From Pagrus major (Eukaryota; Chordata; Actinopteri; Spariformes; Sparidae), in the NCBI RefSeq assembly GCF_040436345.1, contig NC_133218.1:7919539-7983538 (forward strand): 64,000 bases of DNA. The letters are read 5' to 3'. The notes below the pieces were generated by a model, which was given only the letters and a program-made list of their open reading frames with translations, made no database searches and was not told the origin of the DNA. Positions 1 through 13,374 of this stretch are shown here, piece by piece. The position numbers and the translations under genes are program-made. Within the stretch, counting starts at the first letter, position 1. Every line of letters starts with the position of its first letter.

Positions 1-2490
1 ACATGTTCAGTGCAACAATGTCGTACATCTTATATTGTGTCAACATATATTGAAGGGCTTAACTGTTAAATGCTGGATATGTATCAACGTTTGATCAAGC
101 TATGGGAGATTATTATGGAAAAGAAATGAAAAAGAAACTAGACTTCTGTATTCTAGATCTACTAGAAACTGCTAATAGAAATGATCCCTGACCCTTAAAG
201 TTGGCAACATCATGGTTTTCATTTGTTCCCCTTATGTTGTCTTTTAACACACCAAAACAGTAACAGCTACAGAGTATTGATTGCAGAGTTAATTAGCATT
301 AAGAAGAAGGACAATACACCTTCCAGCAGCTCTAAATCTCTTTTATTTAGCAGTTAGCAACCTATGGACCAAATCAACGTTACGTCACACTAGCAACAAA
401 GGTCACTTCTGGGTAGACTACTGGCACTTCATTTGCATTTCTGGGATATGTGAAATGACATTGTTGTCATTTCTATCTGTTACTGTTATGTTTAAAGTTA
501 TATAGTTAAACACAATGGAATGATCCATCTGACGTTCCTGCTGTGCGTTTATGTAGCCTATTGTGTTGCTGTTGTTGTTGTGTGTTTCCTTGTGCTTAAG
601 TCTTTGTGATAAGCTCAGTCATTCTTCAGCTACTGCTAAACTGAACTAGACAACAGATATTGTGGCTTTAACAGCAATACATACACAGACGGAACTGATA
701 ACATTGCAAATATTGATCTGTTTCCAGGGTGTGTTGTATTGTGCATGCTGGCTCACTGTCATGGCTTACTGGGACACTGGATGTAACTGAGCCCTGATTA
801 AAGATATTTGTTTTTCTGCCCTGCAAGTCAAAAAAAGGTCAATATTTTCATCTTGTCTTGGTAAGACAGTGAGAAGGCATTTCTCCCAAAATGGGGAGCC
901 TATTCTTAAAGTTTGTTACATGTTTCAGTAGTGGCATCATTCACACACATACACTGAACTGCTAGTAAGTTATTAGTTAAAGAACTATTTGCCATTTACA
1001 ATGCAGGAGCATAATACACAGCTCGTCATGTTTTATGTTAGCAGTAATGCAAAAGAACTAATCTTTAATTTTTTGTATATCAGCTGTATTTGTTTTGTGT
1101 GCTTATAATCACAGTACAGACAGACTTTCAGTTGTGTTGCTACCATTTTCCTGCTAATGTGAATTAAAAGTCATTCATTTTTTAGAACGTTGCCCAGTCA
1201 CTAATTTGTATGCTGTATCATGTACAAACAGGTGAGTAATCTTCATTTAAAGGCATGTAGGCCTCTCACACTTGGAAGAGGAGGACATATAGTCAAATAA
1301 GACAATGATAATGACAGAAGGTCACAGGACGTGAGACGAAAGGACAGTCAGGGGGACAGAGAGCACAACAGATAAAAAATCTTATAAGACTTGGAGAATG
1401 AAAAAAAAAAGACAGAAAGAAATCTGTTTGACCTTATTCTGGCAGGAGCAGCCCAGTCTGGTGAGTCTGACGTCAGAAACACAACCAGAGTTTTCATCTC
1501 ATTAAACAAACTCGTTAACTCCTTTAATTGATGCCTCAATTAATGCCTCTGGCAACAAACTGAGTCATTGTTTGGTACTGACAAACACACACACTGAAAC
1601 TCACATGCACAAAACATTCAGACACACGAACGTACGCAGCACACAAACACACATACGTACAAATACATGCATTTCCACAAATGCCCATTATACAGTACAT
1701 TGGTCGACACACTCAAATACAATTTCACACACACACACACCACTGCCCTTTTAGCTGTAGGTAGTTATTATCTATGCCACGACGCAGCAGAAAGTAAAAC
1801 TAATTTGTCTTCAATCAAACATTACCTTATAATGTCTGAGAAATTTGGATTTATTCAGAGTAATTAAAAACTGATAAAAGTGTAATTGCACTACAGTGCT
1901 CTCCAATCTATAACTACCCATAAAACAGTAGCTGCAAAATTAATCAAAATTAATTAGTCTTCTAGTGTGCAAACACTCAAAGTGTGTCAAGTCTCTCTTT
2001 AGTCTGATAAGAAAAAGAATATGGGTTTGAAATTGATGGACAAAAGAGCAGCAAAGCCATTTAAGGCAGGCATATTGTAGGACAGCTAAAGGCGGGACTC
2101 TGTTGCCAGATGGCACCTCATTTAGACAAACAGCTTGGGTATGTTCATTTGGCCAAAATGCATCTTCATTCACTCCTGTCACTGACTTCAGACAGCAAGT
2201 CTTAGGATAGCATAATGCATGAAGGAGACTTCATAACTTCTCATCTGTACTAATCTACAGGGCTGTGGCCAGAGGACGCATACACATACACATGCAGTAT
2301 CCTTCTTAGGAACGGTTCAAGACAATAAAAGTGGTATACATGCTCACCTTCACACAGTCAAACCATTATGTCATGCTGTATACAACGATCCGCCACAACA
2401 TTAAAAGGACTAACAAATAAAGACATCTGTCTTCTTGTTAAAATACAATGTTCTGCTGAGAAAACATCCAGTCCTGGCATTTGTTTGGAC
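1..2490. other. AT-rich intergenic or intronic DNA, no gene seen
   Basis: I find no exon with convincing codon pattern or splice sites on either strand. A CA-rich stretch lies at about 1580-1740, with short (CA)n runs. Open frames here are short and of low-complexity composition. Confidence 0.5.
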
Positions 2491-3414
2491 GCCACCCAAC
2501 AACTTCCCAGACCAAGTACACCTCCTCATGGCAACGACATTCCCCGATGGCAGTGGCCCCCTACCACACCACAAAAACTGTTATGAAATGTCCATTATTC
2601 TTCTCTGCTAAAGGCATCAACCTGGTCTCCAACTTCTGCAGATCCCAATCCAATCAAGAATTTGTTCGGTTTTGCTGGAACAAGTCTGATCCACAGAGCT
2701 CCAACCCTGGATCAGCCTGGCTTTGACCAATCAAGGCATGGTCCTCTGGGGTTGTCCTGTGGTGTCTGGCACAAAGGGGTTGATGGTGGATCCTTTTAGT
2801 CCTGTTGGTTGCGAGGTGGGGCCTCCATGGATTGGACTTCCCCACAGACTTCTGATCAGATTTGGATCTAGGGAATATGTTTTGACGGCTGTCGTTGGAG
2901 GTTTAAGGAGCAGTCTGAATCCTACTTGAGGGCAAAAGGAGGGAACAGTCAACAATTGTGGCCATTCGCTGACTGCTGTAGCCACCCAAAGACCATTTCA
3001 GACCAAGTACAACCCCTCATGCCCCCCCTGGCAGGACAGTGAGGCCTGGCACACCACAAAAACTGCTCAGGAATGTCCATTATTCTGCTTTGCTCAAGGC
3101 ATCAACCTGGCCTCCAACTTCCACAGATCCCAATGCGATCAAGCCTCTGTTGGATGTGCCGGAACAAGTGGACACAGGACCTCTTTGGGTGTCCTATGGT
3201 GTCTGGCACCAGGGTGTTGGTGGCAGATCCTTTGAGTGCTAAGGGTTTCGAGTTAGGGCCTCAATGGGACGGACTTGTTCCGCATGTCCCTTGAATGTTT
3301 GTTCAGATTGGGATCCGGGGAATATGTTTTGACAGCTGTCATCGGAGGTTTAAGGAGCAGTCTGAATCCTACTTGAGGGTGAATGCAGGACACACACAAC
3401 CATTGTGGCCAAGC
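2491..3414. repeat. Tandem duplication of a ~490-bp repeat unit
   Basis: Two diverged copies lie head to tail. One starts at 2491 and the next at 2981, both opening with GCCACCCAA. Both share, in the same order, CACACCACAAAAACTG, AATGTCCATTATTC, GGCATCAACCTGG, GGAATATGTTTTGAC and TTTAAGGAGCAGTCTGAATC, and both end near a TTGTGGCC. The copies differ by many substitutions, so the duplication is old. Open frames across it on both strands are short and do not agree between copies, so I treat the unit as non-coding repeat DNA of unknown family. Confidence 0.75.
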
Positions 3415-6400
3415 TGAGTAACGACATGTTCCTAACTCTTTCTTTCCTGCTGAAAACAGTTAAATCCTGATTTCTTATTACAGATATGTGTGCGCATGCA
3501 GACATTCACACACAGGTACACTCCACTGAATCTTTATCTGTTTTTCTTTTGTCTATAAAGTACTTTGTATTGTTAAAAGCTCTGTGACTTCTCAACGAGG
3601 TCTTCTACTGACGTCTGCCAGGTTCTCTCGAGAGCCTTTAAAAAGAACCAATTACTCTGCCTTTAATTAACTGATTAACCACTAAATAAACCAGTTAATT
3701 AAGTCATTACTGTCTGGCGCTGCACTAAGGCAATGCTGATTGAGGTCTTACAGTCCAGGGGAAGATGAATATATATCATCTTTAGGATGTAAGGAACCCC
3801 TGTCCATAGAATATCTCTCAATAGTATCTGACTCAGTCTGTTACCATGCGACCACATGAGCTGATGTCGTGCCATTTGACCTTTTTTGCTACTTGAAAAA
3901 CATCTGATCCAAGTCGTAATAGAACGTTGCCAAGCAAAAGCAAACAGCTTTGTGGTGTCATATATGTTTTGTAAAACATAACAAGTATTCAGACAAATTA
4001 TAGGTATAATGACACTTTCCTAAGGGAGACCATCAGGACAGGGTCTGTGGTCTGTCTCCTTGGAAAGTATCTGACTGTATGTACATTGTCAGCTCAGAAA
4101 GTTTTTCCCCAGCTAAATGGAAAAAGTACTAAACATCATGAAAATCTTCTGGTTGTTGATTTAAAAGTATGTTTAGTCAACCAAAAAGAAATGTTCAACT
4201 GTAAAGTCTCATCACCACACAACTCACAACTCAGTCAAGTACAAAATTCTCAAACTGCTTGTGTCACACTGTGTTATCAACTGTTTCCACCATTATTTTC
4301 CTCCATTATTGCCATTTTCTCATCAAGAGCTGGAAGTTCAAAATAAATTACTCTCGGCCCGAAGAGCGTCTTAAAGCCGGATTATATACGCGTGGTTGAA
4401 CTGAGGAGCTGTGGCCATCCGTCTTGCAGCTCCCTCTTTATTTTTAAAAGCTGAACTGCAGATTATTACGTAAGTTAAAATGTAATAACCACAATATTGT
4501 CAGATTCACACAATGTGAATGCACTGCAACCACTTTCATTTTGTGTGGCCAGTCTGGACATTTGGACACACTGTAGTTACACATGTGCGAGAACATCAAA
4601 AAAACAGAAATGGCCTTTTCTTAATGGAGATTTTTATGTTTAGTGAGGTTCAATTGCCTTGTGACCACTTCATTTGACAGACAAGTGCCTTATTTGTAGT
4701 CTGTGGTATGCTGTTTGCATCAAATATTCATTAAGTCATTTTTCACTCTTTGCATTTACTGACTTTTAGTTAGTAAATTAGTAGCAATGAAACAGTAACT
4801 GAACTGAAGATCTAAGGATTTTCTCAAGTATTCATACAAAATTATACCTATAAACTGCAGCTTTAAATATGATAACTTTTACTTTAAACACTAGCTTCCA
4901 ACCCTTAAAGGAGAGACAAGCACCATATTAAAGACAAAAATCAAATATTGAATAATTAGTGTATTCCTGATGTTGGCTTTGTTAGTTGATGAGTTGGTTT
5001 GACAGGTAATTAAATGTTATTTAGTCTTCTGCCTGGAGCCAGATGGCAGACTACATTATCTGTCAGAAAAGTCATGTTGATTGACGGCTTGTCCCAGGCC
5101 CACTCAAAACACATTGTGCTGTTTGTTTTAATATTGATGGCTGGTCATTGATGTGACACATTTCAGGACAGTAGATATATATTGCCAATCAACCAGGATG
5201 ACCAATTAGGTTGATTAAAAATATCTAATCCATTAATGAACCATTTCTGTCACAACCCACAAACACTATCTATCTACTAATTTACCTGTCATTACCTCTC
5301 TCTTCCTGTAAGACTAACATTTGCTTTCTGCCTCTTTAAGTCTCATTCTCACCCACTCACACTCTTTCTCTCCCCCGTCCTACATCATACACTTTCTCAC
5401 TCTTTGTCTTTCACACACACATAAAATGGACAAAACTACTACTGCCATCGGTATAAACATCGACAAGAGGCTTAGTTGTAGGAGTGCCCCTAAACTAAAT
5501 TCTATTTCATGAACAATAAGTAACAGTTCAGTTTTGTAATCATTTTTACCTTTTACTTGATACTAGAGCATTATCTGCCTTATTTTTGTATCAGTGTTAA
5601 TAATTAGCCCATTGTTCAGCCTGTAAAACATGAACAGTGATGGATAAATTCTACATACACAAAATTGCAATTGATACAAAGAAATATGAGAAATCAACGT
5701 TGCGCCATTTTCTTTAGCCATATTTTCAGTGATTATATTGCATGGATTTATGATCAGAAAGCATAAAAATGTGCCCATGCAGTAACAGTACAACGGCACT
5801 ACTAGCAAAAGACATTATTTGTTCTGATCCCGCTCCTTGTCTCCTGGTCAGAGTTCATGTCAGCTCCCTGATGTGTCTGCAGAGTGGGCGTTTTGACCTA
5901 TCTCGAGCCAGAAGAAACCTTTTGAAGAAACCTTTAGTGCTTTTACACAATGTTGCCTGTCAGTCAACCCGTGTGTGACGTGGCAGCACATTACATGCTG
6001 AAGCTATTACAGGCGGACACGCTAAGCTAAATCAATTTCCCTTCTCAATGCATCTAATCACCTGAAGTCGATTAATGGTTGGGAGGTGTGCTCACACACT
6101 TACACAGGGCTGATATCACACTCAGTTCATATTGATTTTTTTTTTGTTTATGTTTTGAGATGAGTTGATGCACTGTATTTTATTTTATTTTTTTTTTGCA
6201 ACATAGTTATTATAATATTGAATTAAACCTGTTGTGTTAGGGTATTTAGAAAATGTATTGAGGCAGGAAAGCATTTTATGAAACACTAGGCTTTTGTCGA
6301 GCACAGGTGTAACTAATAACAACGCTAATGGCTGCAGTCTATACAGAGGTGGCTGGCTGGCTGACGTACAAATGGAAGGCATCAATAAGGTTATTACATC

Positions 6401-7126
6401 TGAGCCTTTTCTACTATGACAGGTCAAAATAAGATAAATTGTTGAATTATTGCCAAAGGATAACCAAAGGTCTCGTTTTCAACATTATCATTGTTGCAAA
6501 GTATTGTGGAGCTTAAAAAAATACTTAAGTCATGTCTTCACCAAGCCAGATATACGATAGCCGCCAGAAATTCCAGATATCTACAACTCAGAATCGGAAC
6601 TAGGAGGCTAATATGAGTGGTTGTTTAAACTTGGTGGTGCATATTAGCTAATTAGCATGATGGTAGTGTCTCTTTCCCATGCACTAGTCCTTAGACTACA
6701 ATGTCACCAAATGTCAGACTCTGGGATAGAGTCATTTAATCTTCAGGGTTTCAAATTTCAAAATAAAAGACAGCTCATTCATTAAAGCTGCTGTAAGCAT
6801 TGTCGTTTTAGCAAACTTCCTGTCCGTTTTGCAGTTAGCAATCCCCTCCCTTCTCTTCATGTCACCGCATGAACACGGAACAGTAAACGCCAGACATAGC
6901 AGCAAACAGGAGGACCTGGCTCTCTGCACGTTCACGAGCAGACAGGACCGTCTTCTATGGAGTTCTTTGTCCTGATTGGATAAAATGGGCAGGTATACCA
7001 GAAAATGTATTTTCTTTTTTACTGCATGAGCAGGAAAAACACGAATATATAGCTATTTAACACTTGTTGACACTTATCCAGACTTCCAGTTCGGCTCAAT
7101 AATTCTTCTTCAATTCCTAAAGTACC
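3415..7126. other. Intergenic DNA, no gene seen
   Basis: AT-rich sequence with short CT-rich runs at about 5330-5410. Nothing in it has the look of an exon. At 6770-7020 there is a stretch resembling widespread fish repeats (it begins near TTAAAGCTGCTGTAAGC), but I cannot assign it to a family. Confidence 0.4.
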
Positions 7127-7345
7127 ATGAATACAAGAAAACAAATCAAGAAGCCTGAAGAAATGCCCTAGCCTTTGCGACAGAAAAATCAACAACAGGA
7201 AAGAAAAAGTATATCTCTGCCCCCAGAATCAAAAATGAGCGCAACTGCATCTGACAGGAGTCTGTCTCCTTTGAAACGGCAGCAGGGAGGGAAAAAGGAG
7301 AAGCACACCGGGGTCACCAACGAAGACATAAAGAAGGATCTGTGA
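7127..7345 (+). pseudogene. Possible fossil of a LINE ORF1 N-terminus
   Basis: An ATG at 7127 starts a short basic reading (MNTRKQIKKPEEMP) that stops. Another frame then reads PQNQKMSATASDRSLSPLKR, followed by a lysine-rich segment and VTNEDIKKDL, ending at TGA 7343-7345. A basic, Ser/Pro-rich N-terminus followed by an acidic-lysine motif is what L1-type ORF1 proteins often look like, but I have no positive family match. At least one frameshift and a stop are needed to read it. It could be chance composition. Confidence 0.3.
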
Positions 7346-7725
7346 AATCCTCCCAACACAAAAGGATGGACAGATACCCTGCTGTGTGAGGAACATTGTA
7401 TCCTTGGATTAACTCCACACCTTCACATCCAATTCAGCGCAGCCACCACGGCTGTGCACACCAGCACTATGCAGCGTGACCTGTGATCCTGCGCTCCTCC
7501 CTTCATTTTACTTAGCCAGCCTTTGAATGAGAATGATTTCCTGGGGTTAAGGAAGTTTATCCATAAAGATACACATGTGTGCTGTGTTGGTGAGGAAACC
7601 AAAGAATTCACTGATACTGAGGAGATGGATCAAAAGGGATTTTTAGGCTATGACTATGCAGAGGTTGTTGCAACTCAGTAAGGTGTTCTGAATGTTGTGT
7701 GCAATCATTGTGTTTTTGGTTAATC

Positions 7726-8042
7726 TTAAAGGGGCATTATGTAAGAGTTGGAGTTGAAAAAGTTCATTTTGACATTGTGACATTTATTTACTGTGTTGCC
7801 AAGATATTTACTGATAGCATACTACCAGCTAGCTCTGACCCGACCTGGTCCAAAAATCTTGTGTGTCCCATGGTCTCCAAGCTCCCAGTCTGAAACACTA
7901 GCTGCACGGCTAACTGAGCTAACAAGCTACCGGGAGCTACAGTTAGCAGCAGTTAGCGGTTACTCTGGTGATATATGCTCCTCCTTACTTGTTTTGAGTA
8001 TGAATTGGACAGGTGGCCAGTTCTTACATATTGCACCTTTAA
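7726..8042. mobile_element. TTAA-type (piggyBac-like) MITE, 317 bp
   Basis: The element begins TTAAAGGGGCATTATGTAAG. The reverse complement of its other end begins TTAAAGGTGCAATATGTAAG, so it has about 20-bp inverted termini with only two differences and TTAA at both edges. TTAA target duplication is the piggyBac signature. There is no coding capacity. A second, split copy of the same family flanks the large transposon at 27197-43692 (halves at 26956-27196 and 43693-43766), and a related element lies at 9741-10096. Confidence 0.8.
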
Positions 8043-9740
8043 GGTTCATTTTTGAATGCGACACCACACTCTGTGTATCTATTTGTTGTTTTTCTGTCTG
8101 TTTATGCCAGATGGATTCGCATCAGTGGAACTTCTTTTATTCTTTTTTCTCATACGTCTCACTGACTACACAGTGACTACCAGTTCATCACTTTACCCCA
8201 AATAAGCTACCATCACAGTTGGATGACATGTAAAACAACTTCCTGTGCGGCGCTGCTACTTTATCAGCTAACAATGACTCGACCTTGAAGCATTCAGATG
8301 TTTCATCTGTGTTTAGGAGGACTGGATGATTGAAACTGGGCTTTAAAAAAAAGAAAATGTCACTATTCCCTCCAAACGCAACTTGTGTTGTTGGTTTAAA
8401 TAGTCTTCTTCAAGCCTGATAGTAAAACAAAAAGAGGACCTTGCCCCTCTCACAAGAGTTGTGTTAGATATTTCAAACATTTTCTGTTAGAATTTCTGTT
8501 ATAGTAGGTGTTGAAATCTTATCTCTCTCTCCCAGTCCCAAATGTCATTGTCACCTTGTCTATGTTTGGCCATGTTGCCACAGGAACACAATGAAATTGC
8601 CCACGAAACAACAGCACAGAAGGTTTGTCACCAACAGTTGATGTGTTTCAGGATGGTTATATAGCCATATAATAATGCTCTTCTTGTTGTCTCGCCCACA
8701 TGTCCACATATCACAGTTTTAATCTCTGCAGAAGTAATACCTCACATTTCAAACACTGAACTTTCTATTAACATACTATGTCCCTACTCTGGTTTCTGTT
8801 CCTTCCATAAAGCCTCACTGAATGCATTACTTGCCTTGCTTCGCACAGCTAGTGCAGAAATGCTACAGTTGTAGGACATAATACAAAGCTAATTAGAGAT
8901 AAATTTCACAGCTACCCAAATCCAATGCAATCACAAGAATGTTTTGAGTATTTGCCCCCAGGTATGAGAAAGCAGCCTCTAGTTTTCTCTGAGCCAGTTC
9001 AACATGACGTGACTATCTGCAGATCTACAGCAGGCTCTTTCTGGAGAGATGCACGAAGCTTTAATTAGAACCAGATACATGCACTCTCAAATCAGTTACT
9101 ATCAGCGGCTGTTGAAAGAGCCATCTTGTAATCGCTCACTTTTAAAGTAATCCATTTCGAACAGTGCTTTTTTTTGTATGGAGTGTCTTTCAAGGTCAAG
9201 TGTGAAGTGAGCCCCAGGCTAAACAAAAACACTTTGTTAATTACTGAGGTGACACCCAATCTTAGAGTTTATTAGCTTCATTAATGTTTCTTGACAGCTT
9301 AAAAAAAACACTCAATAATGAGTTTTACACCTGAAGCCTGAAGGCACGAGATAAATAAAATGAGTAGGCTCAGATAGGGCAGAAACAGAAATGTTGCAGC
9401 TACGACTACAATTAATAATAACGATTAAAATGATTATGTTATAAATATAAACTCAAAATCTTTGCATAATCTGAATTCCAAAGCATTACAAACACGCAGT
9501 TGGTGCTATAACGATGTGATTTCATATATATTTCTGGCAAGATGAATACCTGAATCCATCACATTTAGCCTGGTATGACTCCATTAATCCAACTTTGGAA
9601 GAATAAGGTTTTGCTCATACGAAGGACAAGTGACTGAAATGTCCAAACGGGCCAGATGTGGCCAGATAATTTTTCAGTGAAACCCTAAAATTGGAAGGAG
9701 GTTTCATTTCACATTCCATCATCCATATTTGAAATCAAAC
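8043..9740. other. Intergenic DNA, no gene seen
   Basis: AT-rich DNA with no recognisable exon, RNA gene or repeat boundary. The stretch 9190-9300 is less repetitive and could be conserved non-coding DNA, but that cannot be judged from one genome. Confidence 0.4.
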
Positions 9741-10096
9741 ATAAAGGTGCACTACGTAGTTTTTTGGAAGAAATTTTAATCAGAGGAGAAAATCTTCATT
9801 GATTGATTTTCATGCTTAAACACAATCAACAAACTGTCTTCATTTTCATTACTGAATAAAGTCAATATACAAACTGACAACACAATTTCATACTGTTTTA
9901 CTCGGTTTACATTGACTGAACCCTGCCACCTTTAAACAGTGTTCTGGGGACTTTATTTTCCTCTGATGAAGACTTATATTCTCACCCCTGGACATAATAA
10001 TTATTTCACTTTTTTAAGATGGTATTATCAATATTGTCAATATTACCTTTCTGAGTTTCCAAGTTTATTTTCTAAAACTACATAGTGCCCCTTTAA
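9741..10096. mobile_element. TTAA-type MITE, ~356 bp
   Basis: The left end reads ATAAAGGTGCACTACGTAGT. The reverse complement of the right end reads TTAAAGGGGCACTATGTAGT. The termini are inverted with a few differences, and the left TTAA has decayed to ATAA. It is related in its terminal GGTGCA motif to the MITE at 7726-8042 but its interior differs. It is non-coding. Confidence 0.7.
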
Positions 10097-11199
10097 AGCA
10101 GCCTACAGGGATTGATTTCTCTCACGTCACCTCTCGTTCATGTAATCTTTCATATTTTTGCCATACAGTACAATGAACCTTAAGAAATTAGCTAATTTTC
10201 ACTCTGAATTTAAAGTATTTCAGGCTATGAAAACCTAAAAAAACACTCTTCTATCTGACCCTGATTAACCGACACGCACTCACCCAAATTACCTTTCACG
10301 AAGCTACAGCGTAAACACCAGCCCTCAGCAGCTTTCTGCGAAGACTCCCCATTCATTCATGAAACCCACTCGAGCACAGCGCCAAGTCAGGCCTTAACGA
10401 TTAATGACTAACCGTATGAACGATTTATGACCTTTCCCTCTTTACTAAATACCACCGCACTGACAAAACAAACTGCATGTGTAGCCCTCAGAGTGGTCAC
10501 CTCGTGCTCTCCGTAGCGTGGACATCCCTGCCGCCCTGTGCTTTTAACCCACTAAAACACAAAGTATTTAACCCTGGGGTGAAGTAGTCACAAGACATAA
10601 TAGACCGTAATTGCTCCTTTAGAGGTGATGCATTGATTCTATGAAAACACAGATTCAATGGTTTGTTAGCTAAAGTGACCTGAGACATTATCTGAAACCA
10701 CTCTGTGCGTCACTGACGTCAACGATTGGCATCTTTACAGTCACTCAGCCGTGAGGAGCTCAAGGGTCAGAGGGTCACAGCACGGCAACAATTGGAAAAA
10801 AAAAAATAGATGACAGACAAGTGATGGAGACAAAGAGCTCTTAAGAGGGCTGACAAAGCTTTCAAACATGTTGTTTTTTTCTTTTTTCCTCGCTTATTGT
10901 TTCAGTTAAATTTAGATGTAGTTAAAGGGAATTCACATTTTTGACACTGCTACATTACCAACATTGGATGCAACTAGTAAGCAGGTTAAGACACGTTAAA
11001 TCAGATCCTCACTTTCTGAAAACGGTGGCTCCCTTTTTTTTTTTTTTACAATTTCCTTCCTGCCTGTCAATCAAGTGTAACAAAATGTCAGTAATTCCTT
11101 ACAGATATAAAAATGCAAAGTGCAAAAGATTCTGTATCAAAGGTCAGAGGTCAAGCCATTTCTTTTCCTCCTCCATCTCCCTCCTTCTCCCCAGGGCGT
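10097..11199. other. Intergenic or intronic DNA, no gene seen
   Basis: No exon is supported. If the candidate minus-strand promoter at 11206-11345 is real, this stretch is the start of that gene's first intron. Confidence 0.4.
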
Positions 11200-11205
11200 T
11201 CTTAC

Positions 11206-11345
11206 CTGTATTGAGGTGAGATTATGGGTGCCAACAGGGGTCCCTTGGGTGCAGGTTGAGGTTCGTCAGCGTACGTTTCCTTCCCTCGGTCTCAGCGTGG
11301 TTTTTCTGGCTACGTGGAGGCTGGAGGCAGCTGCTCTTATAGAGA
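11206..11345 (-). promoter_or_regulatory. Candidate minus-strand promoter and non-coding first exon
   Basis: Read on the minus strand, a G-rich stretch (GGGGAGGGGTGGG) is followed by TCTCTATAAGAGCAGCTGCC. This contains a TATA-box-like TATAAGAG at about 11335-11342 and an E-box CAGCTG directly after it. About 130 bases downstream a consensus splice donor, CAG then GTAAGAACG, sits at 11206/11205. No ATG lies between, so this would be a non-coding first exon of a gene continuing towards lower coordinates. No downstream coding exon was recognised. A TATA box beside a CAGCTG E-box is common in muscle-type promoters, but that is inference. Confidence 0.45.
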
Positions 11346-11414
11346 CCCACCCCTCCCCTTCAACCTCCTCCTCTGGTTCTCTCTCTCTCTTTCAAAACTC
11401 CCTCTTTCATCACA

Positions 11415-11725
11415 GAGAGAGAAAGGGAAGGAGGGAGGGAGAGAGGGAGGGATGGAGATCCGAGGAGAAAGAAGATGGGGGGAGAACATGGACAGGGCGT
11501 GAGGTAGGAAGAGAGGGATGGTGGCAACGGGGGAGAGAAAGATAGGAGTTAGCGTAGGGAGAAAAGTAGAGGAGAAAAAGAGGGAGAAGATGACAGGAGA
11601 ATAAATGATTGAGAGAATGGGAGATGTGAGGATGAGGAAGGGAGGAAGAGTGAGGGATGGAGAAGTGGAAAAATTCAAATAGACGAGGAAGAGGGAGGAG
11701 GAGGAAAAATTAAAGAAAACGGAGG
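11415..11725. repeat. Homopurine (GA-rich) tract, ~310 bp
   Basis: The + strand is almost entirely A and G, with repeated GGGAGGGA, AGAGAGG and GGAGAAA motifs. It lies immediately upstream of the candidate promoter at 11206-11345. Polypurine tracts like this can form triplexes and are frequent near vertebrate promoters. Overlapping open frames on both strands here are composition artefacts. Confidence 0.8.
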
Positions 11726-12351
11726 GATAAAGGCATTCATCTTGTTGCAGCGTTACACTTCATTGTGTCTTAATTTTTCACATTATGAAAAGAACATTAA
11801 TAAATTGAATACAGAGAAAAAACACACAAGTCAACCACATAACCTGCAGACATTAAAGACTCTCAAGAAATCCAAACACAATGATTTTGCTATGGGCTAT
11901 AAGACAGAAAATAACATTATGACCTCGTTCCAAATTCATAAAATTACATTTACTTGTTTCCTTCATTGAATTATCCAAAATTTATGAATCAGAAATTATT
12001 GTTCATTTAAAATGTTTTAACCACTGAATGTAAGATGTCTCCTTCACTGGGCAGGATCCAGCCATAGGCATTCTAGACACGTGTCTCAGGCCTTATTGCC
12101 ACTAGGGGGCCCAGACAGAGAACAAAAAAGCTGCATTCTTTAAATAATGTTTAACATACTTATTTACACACATATTCAACATCAAAATATATTTTTTTTA
12201 AATAAAAAAATCTTGGATCATGTCTGATCCATTCGTAAATGTATACACACATATCAGTACCTTCAAAATATGCCTTAGGTTTAGTACTAGCAATATCTTA
12301 CATGTATACATGTCTAAGTTGAGATATCCTTATAGTTAAGTGTTTTGTTTG

Positions 12352-12400
<49 letters not shown>

Positions 12401-13374
12401 CGCGTGTCTTTTTGTGTCCCCCCCTTTTTAAAATCTTTTTATTTATTTTAAGCATTTTTACTTTTCTTCTTAAAATTTTTTTTTTCTAATGCACATATGG
12501 AAACGTGTATTTTCGCTATCACAGTTGCACTGTAATGTCAGCATCTGTAAACAAAAACAAATCTTTGCAAAAAAAAAAAATCTCAATGAATCTCTGGTCA
12601 AAAAACTTGTATTTATCATTTATAAACATACAGAAATTTAGCTATACTTTTCATACGTGACTCACTAATTGCATATGAAGATTAAAATATAAATAAATTT
12701 GCTAAAATATATACCTAACTAAATAAATTAGTATAATAATAACAACCATGTGGAATTTAAGTTATTTTATGTGTTTACCAAATATCAAAATGTGCGTAAA
12801 GTGGGGCCCTGAAAAAAGTCTGCCTAGAATAATCTGTCTTTTTTATCTGGCCCTGCTCCTGCTTTACTGAAAAGTCCATTCTCAATGTGTGTGTGCACTT
12901 CAAGTTTCAGATTTACATTTCACACTTGTAAAAGTTGCACACGTGTTAATAAAAGGTAAGCACAGAGAAACATTCGCCCTTCCGTAGATACGTTTGGAAA
13001 CAAGCTCTCCAATGTCTCTTCACACACATCATTCTGCACTGCGGAGCACAGTTTTGACTGAAGAGGAACATAAATATTTTGTACAGGTTCTCCAATCACT
13101 TCTTGGTTTCTGCAAATGTATTGCATAGTCACACGCTCCATATTCAGCCTCCTGTAATACAAGTGTTATTTTAATATTTCTCACTCTTTCAGTATGTGAA
13201 GTGTGTATTTGCCACAGTTGAGATTTTTTTTAAAGTTCTTATTTTCATTTAACTGTGCCTATAAGATGACTGTTCCTCATAACAATATGTTACCAGTTAT
13301 TAATTCCCCAGAGTAAAATACTTCATATGCTGTTATCTCAAAGAAAATGTCGTATTCATGTGCAGCGTTCTTTT
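11726..13374. other. Intergenic DNA with a microsatellite, no gene seen
   Basis: AT-rich DNA containing the (TG)n(CG)n tract at 12355-12403. The segments 12050-12125 and 12800-12860 resemble pieces of common fish repeats. A minus-strand open frame of 80 codons at 12920-13162 has no motif I recognise and no good splice context. Confidence 0.4.
12355..12403. repeat. Compound (TG)n(CG)n microsatellite
   Basis: An alternating purine-pyrimidine run of TG repeats passes directly into CG repeats and then TGTC. Both halves favour Z-DNA. Confidence 0.9.

Noticed and set aside
11120..11678. 113-141-codon open frames around the polypurine tract
   Set aside because: Translation is pure Glu/Arg/Gly or Ser/Pro/Leu low complexity caused by the GA-rich tract.
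12920..13162. 80-codon minus-strand frame with fairly protein-like composition
   Set aside because: No family recognised, no acceptor or donor in a consistent phase, and no partner exon nearby.
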